Shown in pieces: positions 52,087-59,401 of a DNA stretch of 59,401 nt. The translations under genes were made by a program, and so were the position numbers. Source of the stretch: an uncultured Butyricicoccus sp. Lineage in GTDB: Bacteria; Bacillota; Clostridia; Oscillospirales; Butyricicoccaceae. Where the stretch lies: contig URFQ01000005.1 in assembly GCA_900547195.1 (NCBI GenBank), positions 1 through 59,401 on the forward strand. The letters are read 5' to 3'. The notes beneath the pieces are model-generated. The model made no database searches. It saw only the letters and a program-made list of their open reading frames with translations, and had not been told where the DNA came from. How positions within the stretch are numbered: position 1 is the stretch's first letter; every line of letters begins with the position of its first letter.

Positions 52087-52116
52087 TTATTAAAATTTTA
52101 TATAAAATTTTAATAA
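52087..52116. promoter_or_regulatory. Perfect 30-bp AT palindrome in the island 2 control region
   Basis: The centre is TATATA, with arms TTATTAAAATTTTAT / ATAAAATTTTAATAA fully complementary. It lies in the 466-base gap between the LacI gene and the isomerase gene, about 90 bases before the promoter at 52203. Related ATTAAAAT words recur at 52182 and 52209. Candidate operator or AT-rich structural element; the gap holds no other gene. Confidence 0.6.
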
Positions 52117-52202
52117 TATATAAGAATTGCACAAAAAATGCTTTATAAAATATAGGAATTGTATAAAAATAATTGCCGATTAAAATTTCTTTTTGATGCT
52201 TA

Positions 52203-52231
52203 TTGACAATTAAAATCGGATGTGTTTAAAT
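52203..52231 (+). promoter_or_regulatory. Promoter of sugar island 2
   Basis: TTGACA (52203-52208), 17 bases and TTAAAT (52226-52231); the same spacing and -10 as the island 1 promoter at 43769. Confidence 0.6.
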
Positions 52232-52303
52232 AAATTACAGAAAAACAAGCGTATAAAGTTAAATAATCTATTAAAAATTTATTAGAATTTGAGGCGATAT
52301 ACT

Positions 52304-53128
52304 GTGCATGCCTTTAAGCTTGGAGTCTGCGAATGGGGATTCCCGATGCCGGGGCCATATGCCGTTAAGACTGCTGCAGAGTATGGGCTTTCCGGAATTG
52401 AGCTGGACTTTGGCTCATATGAAGCAGGTTATCCGCTTTCAGTGCCTGCTGTACAGCGAGCTTATCTGGAAATGGCGGATTCCTACGGAATTGAGTTCCC
52501 TTCCATGACGATTGACTCTCTCAACTGGTATGGCCTAACCCGGCCGCTTTCCAGCCGCAATGGGATCATTGCCTTTGATGGGATTCGGCGCGGTATTGAT
52601 GCTGCGGCCGCCATGAACATTTCTGTGGTTCAGCTTCCAAGTTTTAATGACGGTGCCATTCGCACAGAAAGCGATTTCCGAAACACCTGTGAAAAAATTA
52701 AAATGGCCTGTGAAATTGCACAGCCGCTTGGCATTACGATTGCAAGTGAAAACACGCTTTCTGCACAGGAAACACGGCGCATGATGCATGAAGTAGGCAG
52801 TAATAATTTTGGGATTATGTTTGATACGCAAAATTATTTTTTGGCTGACGGTCGGGATACCGCCGCCCTGCTCAGAGAAATCCACCCATATGTGGTACAA
52901 GTGCATCTGAAAGATGGTTATAACGGCAAACTGAGCGGCTCGATACTTGGAACCGGGGAATCTGGCTTTTTCCGTACTGCTGAGGTCATTCAGGAAACCG
53001 CATGTACCGAGTGGCTTTTGCTCGAAAATTACTATCACATGCAGCCCATCAGCAATTTAAGCAGAGATCCCTTTGCAATACTTGAAAAAGACCTTGCTAC
53101 TGTGCGCGAGGTTTTTAAAATTAATTAA
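52304..53128 (+). CDS. Sugar phosphate isomerase/epimerase (AP endonuclease 2 fold)
   Basis: 274 residues from GTG 52304, which has GAGGCG 9-12 bases upstream; an earlier in-frame TTG at 52289 has none. It is a xylose-isomerase-like TIM barrel: GVCEWGFPMPGPYAVKTAAEYGLSGIELDF, ASENT with a metal Glu, IMFDTQNYFL with metal Asp, VQVHLKDG, and LLLENYY with a C-terminal metal Glu. IolE/IolI and glycoside-cleaving sugar epimerase-type proteins belong here. It opens island 2 and probably acts on the keto sugar made by a dehydrogenase of the island. Confidence 0.86.
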   Translation: MHAFKLGVCEWGFPMPGPYAVKTAAEYGLSGIELDFGSYEAGYPLSVPAVQRAYLEMADSYGIEFPSMTIDSLNWYGLTRPLSSRNGIIAFDGIRRGIDAAAAMNISVVQLPSFNDGAIRTESDFRNTCEKIKMACEIAQPLGITIASENTLSAQETRRMMHEVGSNNFGIMFDTQNYFLADGRDTAALLREIHPYVVQVHLKDGYNGKLSGSILGTGESGFFRTAEVIQETACTEWLLLENYYHMQPISNLSRDPFAILEKDLATVREVFKIN

Positions 53129-53158
53129 ATTTATTGTAAGAGAGGACGGAGAAGAACG

Positions 53159-54184
53159 ATGAAAAACAAGAAGAGAGTAGCGGCATTATTGGCGGGTTTC
53201 CTGTTTGCGGGCGCACTTACTGGATGCGGCAGTAACGGTGCAGACGGTTCGAATGGAAGTTCCGACGGTACATCCGGCGGGGGGTCGGGCAGCAAGGGCG
53301 AGATCGCGTTGCTGCCGATGACTCTGGATAATGAATTCTATGTCGCTATGAAAAATGGCGCACAGGAAAAATGTGATGAGCTCGGCTATGGCCTGATTGC
53401 GCAGTCGGGTACCAGCCACGGCGACGCGGCGGAACAGCTGCAGCTGATGGAGACCATGATTCAGAAAAAGGTCAAGGCGATTATGATTACCCCGTGTAGT
53501 TCGACAGGCATCATTTCCGGTATTAAAAAGGCCAACGAAGCCGGCATTCCGGTGATTATCCTTGACACAGAGGTAGACCGTGATGCCCTCGCTGAGCAGG
53601 GCGCCGAAACGCTGACTTATATCGGTTCAGACAACTATAACGGTGGCAAGGTCGCAGGAGAATATGCAAAGAAAATTTCCGAAGAAAAGGGGGAAACCCT
53701 GAATACCATCATTCTCACCGGAGTACCCGGCCAGGAAAACATGGAACTTCGCAAACAGGGCTTTATCGACGCTGCGGGCGATCATGTAAATATTGTTGCA
53801 ACGCAGAATGCAGATTCAGATTTTAACAAGGGCTATGATGTAGTCACCAACATTCTGACCTCCAATAAGGATGTGGACTTTATTTATTGCTGCAACGATC
53901 TGATGGCGCTCGGTGCGCTCCGCGCCACCAAGGAAGCCGGCTTTGCTATCGACGTGCTTGGCTTTGATGGCATTACCGATGCATTTAACTCGATTAAGGA
54001 AGGCGGTTTAATCGGCTCGGTGGCTCAGAAGCCGGCAGATATGGCAATTATCGGCGTAGAGATGGCAGACAAGGCGCTGAACGGGGAGGAAGTTGAGACG
54101 AAGGTGAACACCGACCTGGCGGTTGCGGATGCATCCGATGTTGACGAGTGGCTTGCGTACGCAGCAAAGTACAGCGGCAAATAA
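53159..54184 (+). CDS. Ribose-type sugar-binding lipoprotein, island 2
   Basis: 341 residues from ATG 53159. The lipobox LTGC at about residue 22 is followed by a Ser/Gly spacer (GSNGADGSNGSSDGT) and the Peripla_BP_4 fold (LLPMTLDNEFYVAMKNGAQEKCDELGYGL, KAIMITPCSSTGIISGIKKANEAGIPVIILDTE, YIGSDNYNGGKVAGEYAKK, FIYCCNDLMALGALRATKEAGF). It is paralogous to the island 1 protein at 43875 but clearly diverged, so the ligands may differ. Confidence 0.92.
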   Translation: MKNKKRVAALLAGFLFAGALTGCGSNGADGSNGSSDGTSGGGSGSKGEIALLPMTLDNEFYVAMKNGAQEKCDELGYGLIAQSGTSHGDAAEQLQLMETMIQKKVKAIMITPCSSTGIISGIKKANEAGIPVIILDTEVDRDALAEQGAETLTYIGSDNYNGGKVAGEYAKKISEEKGETLNTIILTGVPGQENMELRKQGFIDAAGDHVNIVATQNADSDFNKGYDVVTNILTSNKDVDFIYCCNDLMALGALRATKEAGFAIDVLGFDGITDAFNSIKEGGLIGSVAQKPADMAIIGVEMADKALNGEEVETKVNTDLAVADASDVDEWLAYAAKYSGK

Positions 54185-54257
54185 AAGAATATATCGTGGG
54201 GTTCCGGCTGGAACGGGAGCCGGAACCCTGTCTGTTTGACCGGCGAGGAGTGTTAAT

Positions 54258-55745
54258 ATGGATAATATTTTAGAAATGCGGGGGATCACAAAAATATTTC
54301 CGGGCGTTGTAGCGCTTGACCATGTCGATTTTGATCTGCGCCCCGGCGAGGTACATGTCCTGCTCGGTGAAAATGGCGCCGGCAAATCGACACTGATTAA
54401 AATTCTGGCGGGCGCCTATGTCCCGACCAGCGGTACGATTACGATTGAAGGGAAAACGGCTGTTATTAGCCGCCCTAAGGATGCGCTGGAACTCGGCGTG
54501 CGCATTATCTATCAGGAACTCATGGTGAACGATTATATCACTGTAACGGAAAATATTTTTCAGGGCCGCGAGCTAAAAAAACGCGGTCTGATCGATTGGA
54601 AGGAAATGCACCGGCAGGCAGGGGAAATCCTTGCGGAAATGAATTATGATCTGGACCCGCACGCACAGGTCGGTACGCTTGGTATTGCAAAAAAACAAAT
54701 CGTTGAAATTGTGAAAGCGATTTCCAACCAGTGCAAAATGATTGTATTTGACGAACCGACCGCTTCCCTTTCCCCAAGGGAGATTGAAACGCTCTTTGCG
54801 ATTATCCGCAAGCTCAAAGCCCGGGGGCTCGGCATTGTCTATATCTCCCACCGTATGCCCGAATTATATGAAATTGGTGATCGTGTGACTGTGCTGCGCG
54901 ACGGCAAAAAAATAGAGACACGGGAAATCGCGGAAGTGACGCCGGAAGATCTGGTTACAATGGTGTCCGGAAAAAAGGTCGAGGAACGCGCGAAGGAATG
55001 TTATGCGACCGATCAAATTGTGCTGGAAGTCAGGAACATGCCGACCGTTCTCAATAAAGATGAGGGTATCAGCTTCCACCTGCGCAAAGGGGAGATTCTT
55101 GGCGTCACCGGCCTGGTCGGCGCGGGCAAGACCGAACTGGCCCGCTCGATGTGCGGCATTGATAACCTTGGCCCGCGCCAGCTGACTGTACACGGCAAGA
55201 CCGTGCCGGTTAAGTCGTACAGCGAAACGGTTAAAAATGGAATTGCATATCTTAGTGAGGATCGCCGCGGCGAGGGCCTGGTGCTGATCCGGTCGATTGC
55301 GGACAATATTTCGCTTGCGACCATGGATTGGGTGGTAAAACATGGGCTAATTGATCGCAAGGCAGAAAAGAAAAACGCAGAGGGGTATATTCACAAACTC
55401 CATATCCGTACACCGGGGGAGCACGCGCTGGCCATGAATCTATCGGGAGGGAACCAGCAAAAGGTGGTTATTGCTAAATGGCTGATGCGCAACACAGATA
55501 TCCTGATCTTTGACGAGCCGACCCGCGGTATTGATGTGGGTGCCAAAGAAGAAATTTACCGCATTATGTTTGATTTGGCCAAGTCAGGAAAGGCAATTAT
55601 TATGATTTCGTCAGACATTGATGAGATCATCCGCGCTGCCGACCGCATTATTGTCCTAAAGGATGGGAAAAAGTGTGTGGAACTCGATGATATCCGGAAC
55701 CTGACCAAGGACACGATCCTTAATTATTCATTTGGGGTGAATTAA
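54258..55745 (+). CDS. Sugar ABC importer ATPase (RbsA-like), island 2
   Basis: 495 residues. Half 1 has Walker A GENGAGKSTLIKIL and Walker B MIVFDEPTASLS. Half 2 has GLVGAGKTELARSM, where the lysine is kept unlike the island 1 paralogue (Arg there), LSGGNQQKVVIAKWL, and LIFDEPTRGIDVG. It energises the permease whose ATG immediately follows the stop codon. Confidence 0.94.
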   Translation: MDNILEMRGITKIFPGVVALDHVDFDLRPGEVHVLLGENGAGKSTLIKILAGAYVPTSGTITIEGKTAVISRPKDALELGVRIIYQELMVNDYITVTENIFQGRELKKRGLIDWKEMHRQAGEILAEMNYDLDPHAQVGTLGIAKKQIVEIVKAISNQCKMIVFDEPTASLSPREIETLFAIIRKLKARGLGIVYISHRMPELYEIGDRVTVLRDGKKIETREIAEVTPEDLVTMVSGKKVEERAKECYATDQIVLEVRNMPTVLNKDEGISFHLRKGEILGVTGLVGAGKTELARSMCGIDNLGPRQLTVHGKTVPVKSYSETVKNGIAYLSEDRRGEGLVLIRSIADNISLATMDWVVKHGLIDRKAEKKNAEGYIHKLHIRTPGEHALAMNLSGGNQQKVVIAKWLMRNTDILIFDEPTRGIDVGAKEEIYRIMFDLAKSGKAIIMISSDIDEIIRAADRIIVLKDGKKCVELDDIRNLTKDTILNYSFGVN

Positions 55746-56696
55746 ATGAGCAAGCATAAGCTTTCTGCCAGAGACATTGTTCTTAGCTATGGCATCTATA
55801 TCGCATTCGTAATCATCTGCATTGTTTTTGCAATGCTTAGTCCAGATTTCTTTTCTCTCAGCAATATTCATAATATACTGATCCAGACCTCCGCGATCGC
55901 CATTGTGGCAATTGGCCAAACGCTCGTTATTCTGACCGGAGGCATTGATATTTCGGTTGGCCGCTTGATGGGGATGTCCGGTATTCTTATCGGTGTGTTT
56001 GCAAGCAAAGGTATGGGGCTGACCGGCGTGGCGGTCATTGGCATTGCCTGCGGTGTGGTGGTCGGTTTTGTAAACGGCTATTTGATTGGCTATGTGCGTA
56101 TTCCGGCATTTATCGCAACCCTCGGTACGCAAGGCGTGTGCTATGGCATTTCATTAATTATTTCGCAGGGCATGCCGTTTTCCAGCTTCCCGCAGAACTT
56201 TGATTGGATGGGTACCGCTAAAGTGGGAGGGATTTCCTTTCTGCTGCTGTTTACAATTATATTGTACATCCTGTTCTGGATTTTCTCGACAAAAACCAAG
56301 ACCGGCCGCTATATTTATTCCATTGGTGGCAACCGCGAAGCGGTACGCTTATCCGGTATTAATACGGCGAAGTATGAGATGATTGCTTATGTTATCTGCG
56401 GTTTCCTTGCGGGCGTAGGCGGCTTGATGATGACCTCCCGACTGAACTTCGCTTCTCCGAGCGCGGGTGAAAACTACGAGATGGAGACCATTGCGGCTGT
56501 TGTCATCGGCGGCACTATGATGACCGGCGGCTCAGGCAGCGTACTTAAGACCAGCATTGGCGCTGTATTGCTGTATGTCCTCAAAAACGGACTGACAATC
56601 AACGATGTCTCGCCTTACTATCAAAAGCTGGTTACTGGTGCGATCATCATTTTAGCCGTTTTTCTGGATACTATGAAAAATAAAAAGAAAATCTGA
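55746..56696 (+). CDS. Sugar ABC importer permease (RbsC-like), island 2
   Basis: 316 residues with about eight to ten helices. It has the BPD_transp_2 signatures LVILTGGIDISVGRLMGMSG, IPAFIATLGTQGVCYG, SIGGNREAVRLSGINTAKYE and IAAVVIGGTMMTGGSGSV, and ends KNKKKI. Directly abuts the ATPase gene. Confidence 0.94.
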   Translation: MSKHKLSARDIVLSYGIYIAFVIICIVFAMLSPDFFSLSNIHNILIQTSAIAIVAIGQTLVILTGGIDISVGRLMGMSGILIGVFASKGMGLTGVAVIGIACGVVVGFVNGYLIGYVRIPAFIATLGTQGVCYGISLIISQGMPFSSFPQNFDWMGTAKVGGISFLLLFTIILYILFWIFSTKTKTGRYIYSIGGNREAVRLSGINTAKYEMIAYVICGFLAGVGGLMMTSRLNFASPSAGENYEMETIAAVVIGGTMMTGGSGSVLKTSIGAVLLYVLKNGLTINDVSPYYQKLVTGAIIILAVFLDTMKNKKKI

Positions 56697-56709
56697 GGAG
56701 GCCATCGAT

Positions 56710-57750
56710 ATGAGTACCATGTTAGCTGCCGTATTTGAAGGAAACGGTGTACTAAATGTTAAAGAAGTCCCAAAGCCACGGATTACGCATCCGGATGATG
56801 TGCTGATTCGGGTTGGCGCTGCGAGTATCTGCGGCAGCGATCTGCACGTGCTGCATGTCCCGCCCGGACAGTACGCTAGGCCGGGCGTTATCCTCGGGCA
56901 TGAATATTTCGGCTATGTCGAAGAGGTTGGCAGTGAAGTAACGCGCTTCCGGCCTGGCGACAAGGTTGTGGTGGATAATATCATGAAATGCCACACATGC
57001 GAGTACTGCACCGCCGGGATGGACAATTTGTGTCCGGATGCGGTGATCTACGGCCAGCAGATTGACGGTGGCTTTGCACAGTATTGCGTGGTCAAGGCTG
57101 CGCAGCTGATGCCGATGCCTGAGGGGGTGCCGTCCTATCTGGCAGCCCAGACCGAGCCGCTGTCCTGTGTCATGAACGGAATAAAAAAGATTAATCCAAC
57201 GCCAGCGGACAATATTGTGATTTTCGGTATGGGCCCGATCGGGCTGACTTTTGTTCGCGTAATGAAACTGTACGGCGTGAAGCATCTGGCTGTCTGTGAA
57301 ATGAGCGGAACACGCCGGAAAAAAGCGCTGGAATGCGGGGCAGACCTTGCGATTGATCCGGCAAATGAGGATATCGCGGCTGTGCTGCGGGAAGCGTGGG
57401 GAGATACCTGTGATATTATTGTGGATGCGGTTGGCGTCGGGCCGGTGTTTGGACAGGCGGTGCAGCTTCTGAAATGTGGTGGACGGCTGCTGATTTTTGG
57501 GCAAAATTCCAATGCGATGAGCCAGGTGCCGCCCGCGGTGATTGTCCGCAATGAATTGACTGTTATGGGTACCTACTGCGCACATAATACCTTTCCGCTT
57601 GCCATCAAACTGCTGCAAAATCCAGAGCTTGGACTGGAACGTATCATCAGCCATAAGGTGGAACTGAGGGACATTCAACATGGTATTGACATGCTGAACA
57701 GCCAGCAGGCCAGCCGCGTCATTGTATATCCGAACGGTATTTCTGATTAA
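56710..57750 (+). CDS. Zinc-dependent medium-chain alcohol/sugar dehydrogenase
   Basis: 346 residues from ATG 56710 with GAGGAGG upstream. Catalytic zinc ligands are C41 in SICGSD and H64-E65 in LGHE. The structural zinc site has all four cysteines (C94, C97, C100, C108). The NAD motif is FGMGPIGLTFVRVMKLYG. It resembles sorbitol/threonine/L-gulonate-5-dehydrogenase-like members that interconvert polyols and ketoses or sugar acids. Last gene of the island 2 operon. Confidence 0.9.
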   Translation: MSTMLAAVFEGNGVLNVKEVPKPRITHPDDVLIRVGAASICGSDLHVLHVPPGQYARPGVILGHEYFGYVEEVGSEVTRFRPGDKVVVDNIMKCHTCEYCTAGMDNLCPDAVIYGQQIDGGFAQYCVVKAAQLMPMPEGVPSYLAAQTEPLSCVMNGIKKINPTPADNIVIFGMGPIGLTFVRVMKLYGVKHLAVCEMSGTRRKKALECGADLAIDPANEDIAAVLREAWGDTCDIIVDAVGVGPVFGQAVQLLKCGGRLLIFGQNSNAMSQVPPAVIVRNELTVMGTYCAHNTFPLAIKLLQNPELGLERIISHKVELRDIQHGIDMLNSQQASRVIVYPNGISD

Positions 57751-57817
57751 CAAAACCCTCTTCTTCTCTTTGTATCCCCCGGATTTTGGGAGATTGGGGA
57801 TCTCCTCCACTGGCCGG

Positions 57818-57849
57818 CGCCCGGACTTTTGCGGGTTCGGGCGTTTGTG
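57818..57849 (+). terminator. Weak terminator of sugar island 2
   Basis: A 9-bp stem CGCCCGGAC / GTTCGGGCG with an 8-base loop and a short TTTG tail. Confidence 0.45.
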
Positions 57850-57902
57850 CCGGAAAGCGAGCAATTGCGCAAGTAAATGCTATCAATACTACAAAAATAA
57901 TG

Positions 57903-58032
57903 GTATAATGACCGCAAGCGGCCATTATACATTTATTTCACGATGATACCATAGCGGCGCTAAAGCGGAGATTTTGCCGGAATTTTACCTGCCGCTATGG
58001 TATAATAACAGTAATTTGGACAGTTTGTCCAA
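57903..58032. promoter_or_regulatory. Control region with three stacked inverted repeats before the last oxidoreductase
   Basis: In the 310-base gap: a hairpin at 57903-57930 (GTATAATG / CATTATAC plus CCG/CGG); a perfect 13-bp inverted repeat ATACCATAGCGGC (57946-57958) / GCCGCTATGGTAT (57991-58003); and a 7-3-7 dyad TTGGACA-GTT-TGTCCAA (58016-58032). TGGTATAAT occurs twice (57901, 57998), the second being the likely -10. The 7-3-7 dyad sits just after it, where a repressor would block transcription. Confidence 0.6.
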
Positions 58033-58060
58033 GGCATTGAGTTGAGAAAGGGGATTGCGG

Positions 58061-59206
58061 ATGAAAAAACTAACATTCGGTATGGTGGGCGGAGGAGGCG
58101 GCTTTATCGGCGACGTGCACCGGCATGCGGCGCTGATGGACGACCTCGCCACCCTGACTGCGGGCTGTTTTTCGCGCAGTATGGAAAAAAACCGCGCCTT
58201 TGCGGAAAAATGGAACCTCGCAGATCCGGGGCGTGTATATGCCAGCTATGCGGAAATGGCGGAAAAGGAATCTACCCGCGTGGACGGCATTGACTTCGTA
58301 TCCATTACCACGCCGAACGACACCCATTACCCGATTGCCAAGTGCTTTTTGGAGCATGGCATCCACATCATGTGCGATAAGCCGCTTGCGCTCAACGCCG
58401 CGCAGGGGCGGGAACTCGCCGCGCTCGCCCGGGAAAAAGGCTTGATGTTCGGCGTGACGTATACATACACGGGTTACGCGATGGTCCGGCAGGCGCGTGA
58501 GATGATCGACCACGGCGAAATCGGAAAAATTACCTGTATTCAGGGCGAATACCCGCAGGAATGGCTGGCGGTCTCGCTGGTCTCCGGCAGTTCGGAGCAG
58601 GCAACCTGGCGGCAGGATCCGGCGCGTTCAGGCGCGTCGGGCTGCTGCGCGGATATCGGCACCCATGTGGAGTGCCTGATTTCCAAGATGACCGGCTTGC
58701 ATCCGCACCGTGTCATCGCCCGGTTTGACCGCATCCCGGCGGACATCCCGCTGGAGACCAATGCCCAGATGCTGGTGGAGTTTGAGGGCGGTATCCCGGG
58801 CATGATCTGGACAAGCCAGGTCGCTATGGGGCACGAAACCGAACTGAATGTACGGATCTTTGGTGAAAAAGGCTCGATTGAGTGGAGCCATTTGAAACCA
58901 TGGGAGCTGCGCGTGACGCGCATCAACCAGCCTCCGCAGATCTATACCACCAACCGGGATTACCTGTATCCGGCGGCTAAGGAGCTGTGCCGCCTGCCAT
59001 CCGGGCACATCGAGGGCTTTTATGAAGCGTTTGGCAACCTGTATCGCGGGTTCTGCATGAACCTCATCGCCCGCAAGACCGGCGGCGATCCGGGTTCGTT
59101 CCGGTACCCGACCGTCGAAGACGGCGTGCGGGGGATTGCGTTTGTGGACGCCTGCCTGGAATCCAATGCCCGGAACAATGTCTGGGTAACGGTTGGCGAA
59201 ACGTAA
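58061..59206 (+). CDS. Gfo/Idh/MocA sugar oxidoreductase 3
   Basis: 381 residues from ATG 58061 (AAAGGGG upstream; an upstream in-frame TTG at 58055 is less suitable). The N-terminal FGMVGGGGGFIGDVHRHAAL binds NAD(P), CDKPLAL holds K107, and YPQEWLAV, ADIGTHVECLISKMTG, GSIEWSH and NNVWVTV match the island 1 paralogue at 48465 almost block for block. It has its own control region and is not fused to the island 2 operon. Likely oxidises or reduces a sugar hydroxyl; substrate unknown. Confidence 0.88.
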   Translation: MKKLTFGMVGGGGGFIGDVHRHAALMDDLATLTAGCFSRSMEKNRAFAEKWNLADPGRVYASYAEMAEKESTRVDGIDFVSITTPNDTHYPIAKCFLEHGIHIMCDKPLALNAAQGRELAALAREKGLMFGVTYTYTGYAMVRQAREMIDHGEIGKITCIQGEYPQEWLAVSLVSGSSEQATWRQDPARSGASGCCADIGTHVECLISKMTGLHPHRVIARFDRIPADIPLETNAQMLVEFEGGIPGMIWTSQVAMGHETELNVRIFGEKGSIEWSHLKPWELRVTRINQPPQIYTTNRDYLYPAAKELCRLPSGHIEGFYEAFGNLYRGFCMNLIARKTGGDPGSFRYPTVEDGVRGIAFVDACLESNARNNVWVTVGET

Positions 59207-59218
59207 ACAGGAAAGGGG

Positions 59219-59401
59219 AAAGGCCTTCCGTCGGGAGGCCTTTTGAAGGCTGTTCGAAAAACGTAGTTTTTCGAACAGCCTTCGATCGAAACCACGCTTT
59301 CGATCGAGTATGCCGGCGTCTGCGCGCGCCTTTATGGGCGCACTTGCCGTCGGTTTGTATAAAAACCCACGCACATGTCGCGGGTTTTTATGGGTTTTGC
59401 C
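59219..59401. repeat. Hairpin-rich intergenic repeat, copy B (cut by window edge)
   Basis: After the oxidoreductase come a terminator-like AAAGGCCT / AGGCCTTTT stem (59219-59244), a perfect 17-bp stem with GTA loop and GAAAAAC/GTTTTTC core (59246-59282), a CGATCGAAA / TTTCGATCG hairpin (59283-59306), and ATAAAAACCC / GGGTTTTTAT around the CACGCACATGTCGCG core (59359-59391). The order and cores match copy A at 42226-42478. Confidence 0.7.

Noticed and set aside
1..59401. CRISPR array, tRNA or rRNA genes, insertion sequences
   Set aside because: No regularly spaced repeats, no tRNA-like CCA-ended cloverleaf and no transposase motif were seen in the read-through; the only repeat family is the intergenic hairpin element.

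Overview
The window reads as chromosome of a GC-rich, spore-forming gut-type Firmicute, most likely a clostridial/Oscillospirales-like bacterium. The evidence is a SpoVAC sporulation gene, S-layer-homology (SLH) wall anchoring, a tRNA-Trp T-box leader, a BceAB/BceRS-type module, YesM/YesN regulators, LacI- and IclR-controlled sugar operons, and AGGAGG-like ribosome binding sites throughout. The assignment below phylum is inference. No rRNA, tRNA, CRISPR or insertion sequence was recognised.

Layout. 1-1.5 kb: the 5' end of an SLH protein (minus) and a lone tyrosine recombinase. 1.8-6.7 kb: a 1628-residue secreted GH20-type glycosidase. 6.7-12.9 kb: a probable RiPP (post-translationally modified peptide) locus. 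It holds a Cys-rich precursor with a YxxP leader motif only 20 bases after the GH20 stop, a terminator hairpin, an HPr-kinase-like protein, a SPASM radical SAM enzyme, a second terminator and promoter, a nucleotidyltransferase-like protein, an ABC exporter, an S26-type peptidase and a PqqD/RRE protein. 12.9-19.3 kb: the same overlapping gene string continues into capsule-type tyrosine phosphorylation genes (PHP phosphatase, a cadherin-like surface protein, two fused Wzz/BY-kinases, a CapD-type epimerase/dehydratase) with no glycosyltransferase or flippase.

19.3-26.6 kb: housekeeping and metabolism. This contains a hotdog thioesterase, an orphan TrpB2 under a UGG T-box, a small membrane protein, an XRE regulator, an ECF S component, SpoVAC, and an eda-VOC-kdgK operon divergent from an IclR regulator. 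26.8-31.3 kb: BceRS-BceAB-like peptide sensing/resistance, with an exact BceR-type operator before the ATPase gene. 31.6-42.2 kb: a 1953-residue SLH-anchored protein with two metallo-beta-lactamase-fold domains and two esterase-like domains (the first lacks its nucleophile), then YesM/YesN and an orphan sugar-binding lipoprotein.

42.5-59.2 kb: two paralogous catabolic islands. Each has a divergent LacI regulator, a ribose-type ABC importer (binding protein, double ATPase, permease) and sugar oxidoreductases. The first carries an IolG-like and a second Gfo/Idh/MocA dehydrogenase; the second carries a TIM-barrel isomerase, a zinc alcohol dehydrogenase and a Gfo/Idh/MocA paralogue. A lone homocysteine methyltransferase lies between them. 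The second island is visibly more AT-rich. A hairpin-rich intergenic repeat occurs at 42.2-42.5 kb and again at the right edge.
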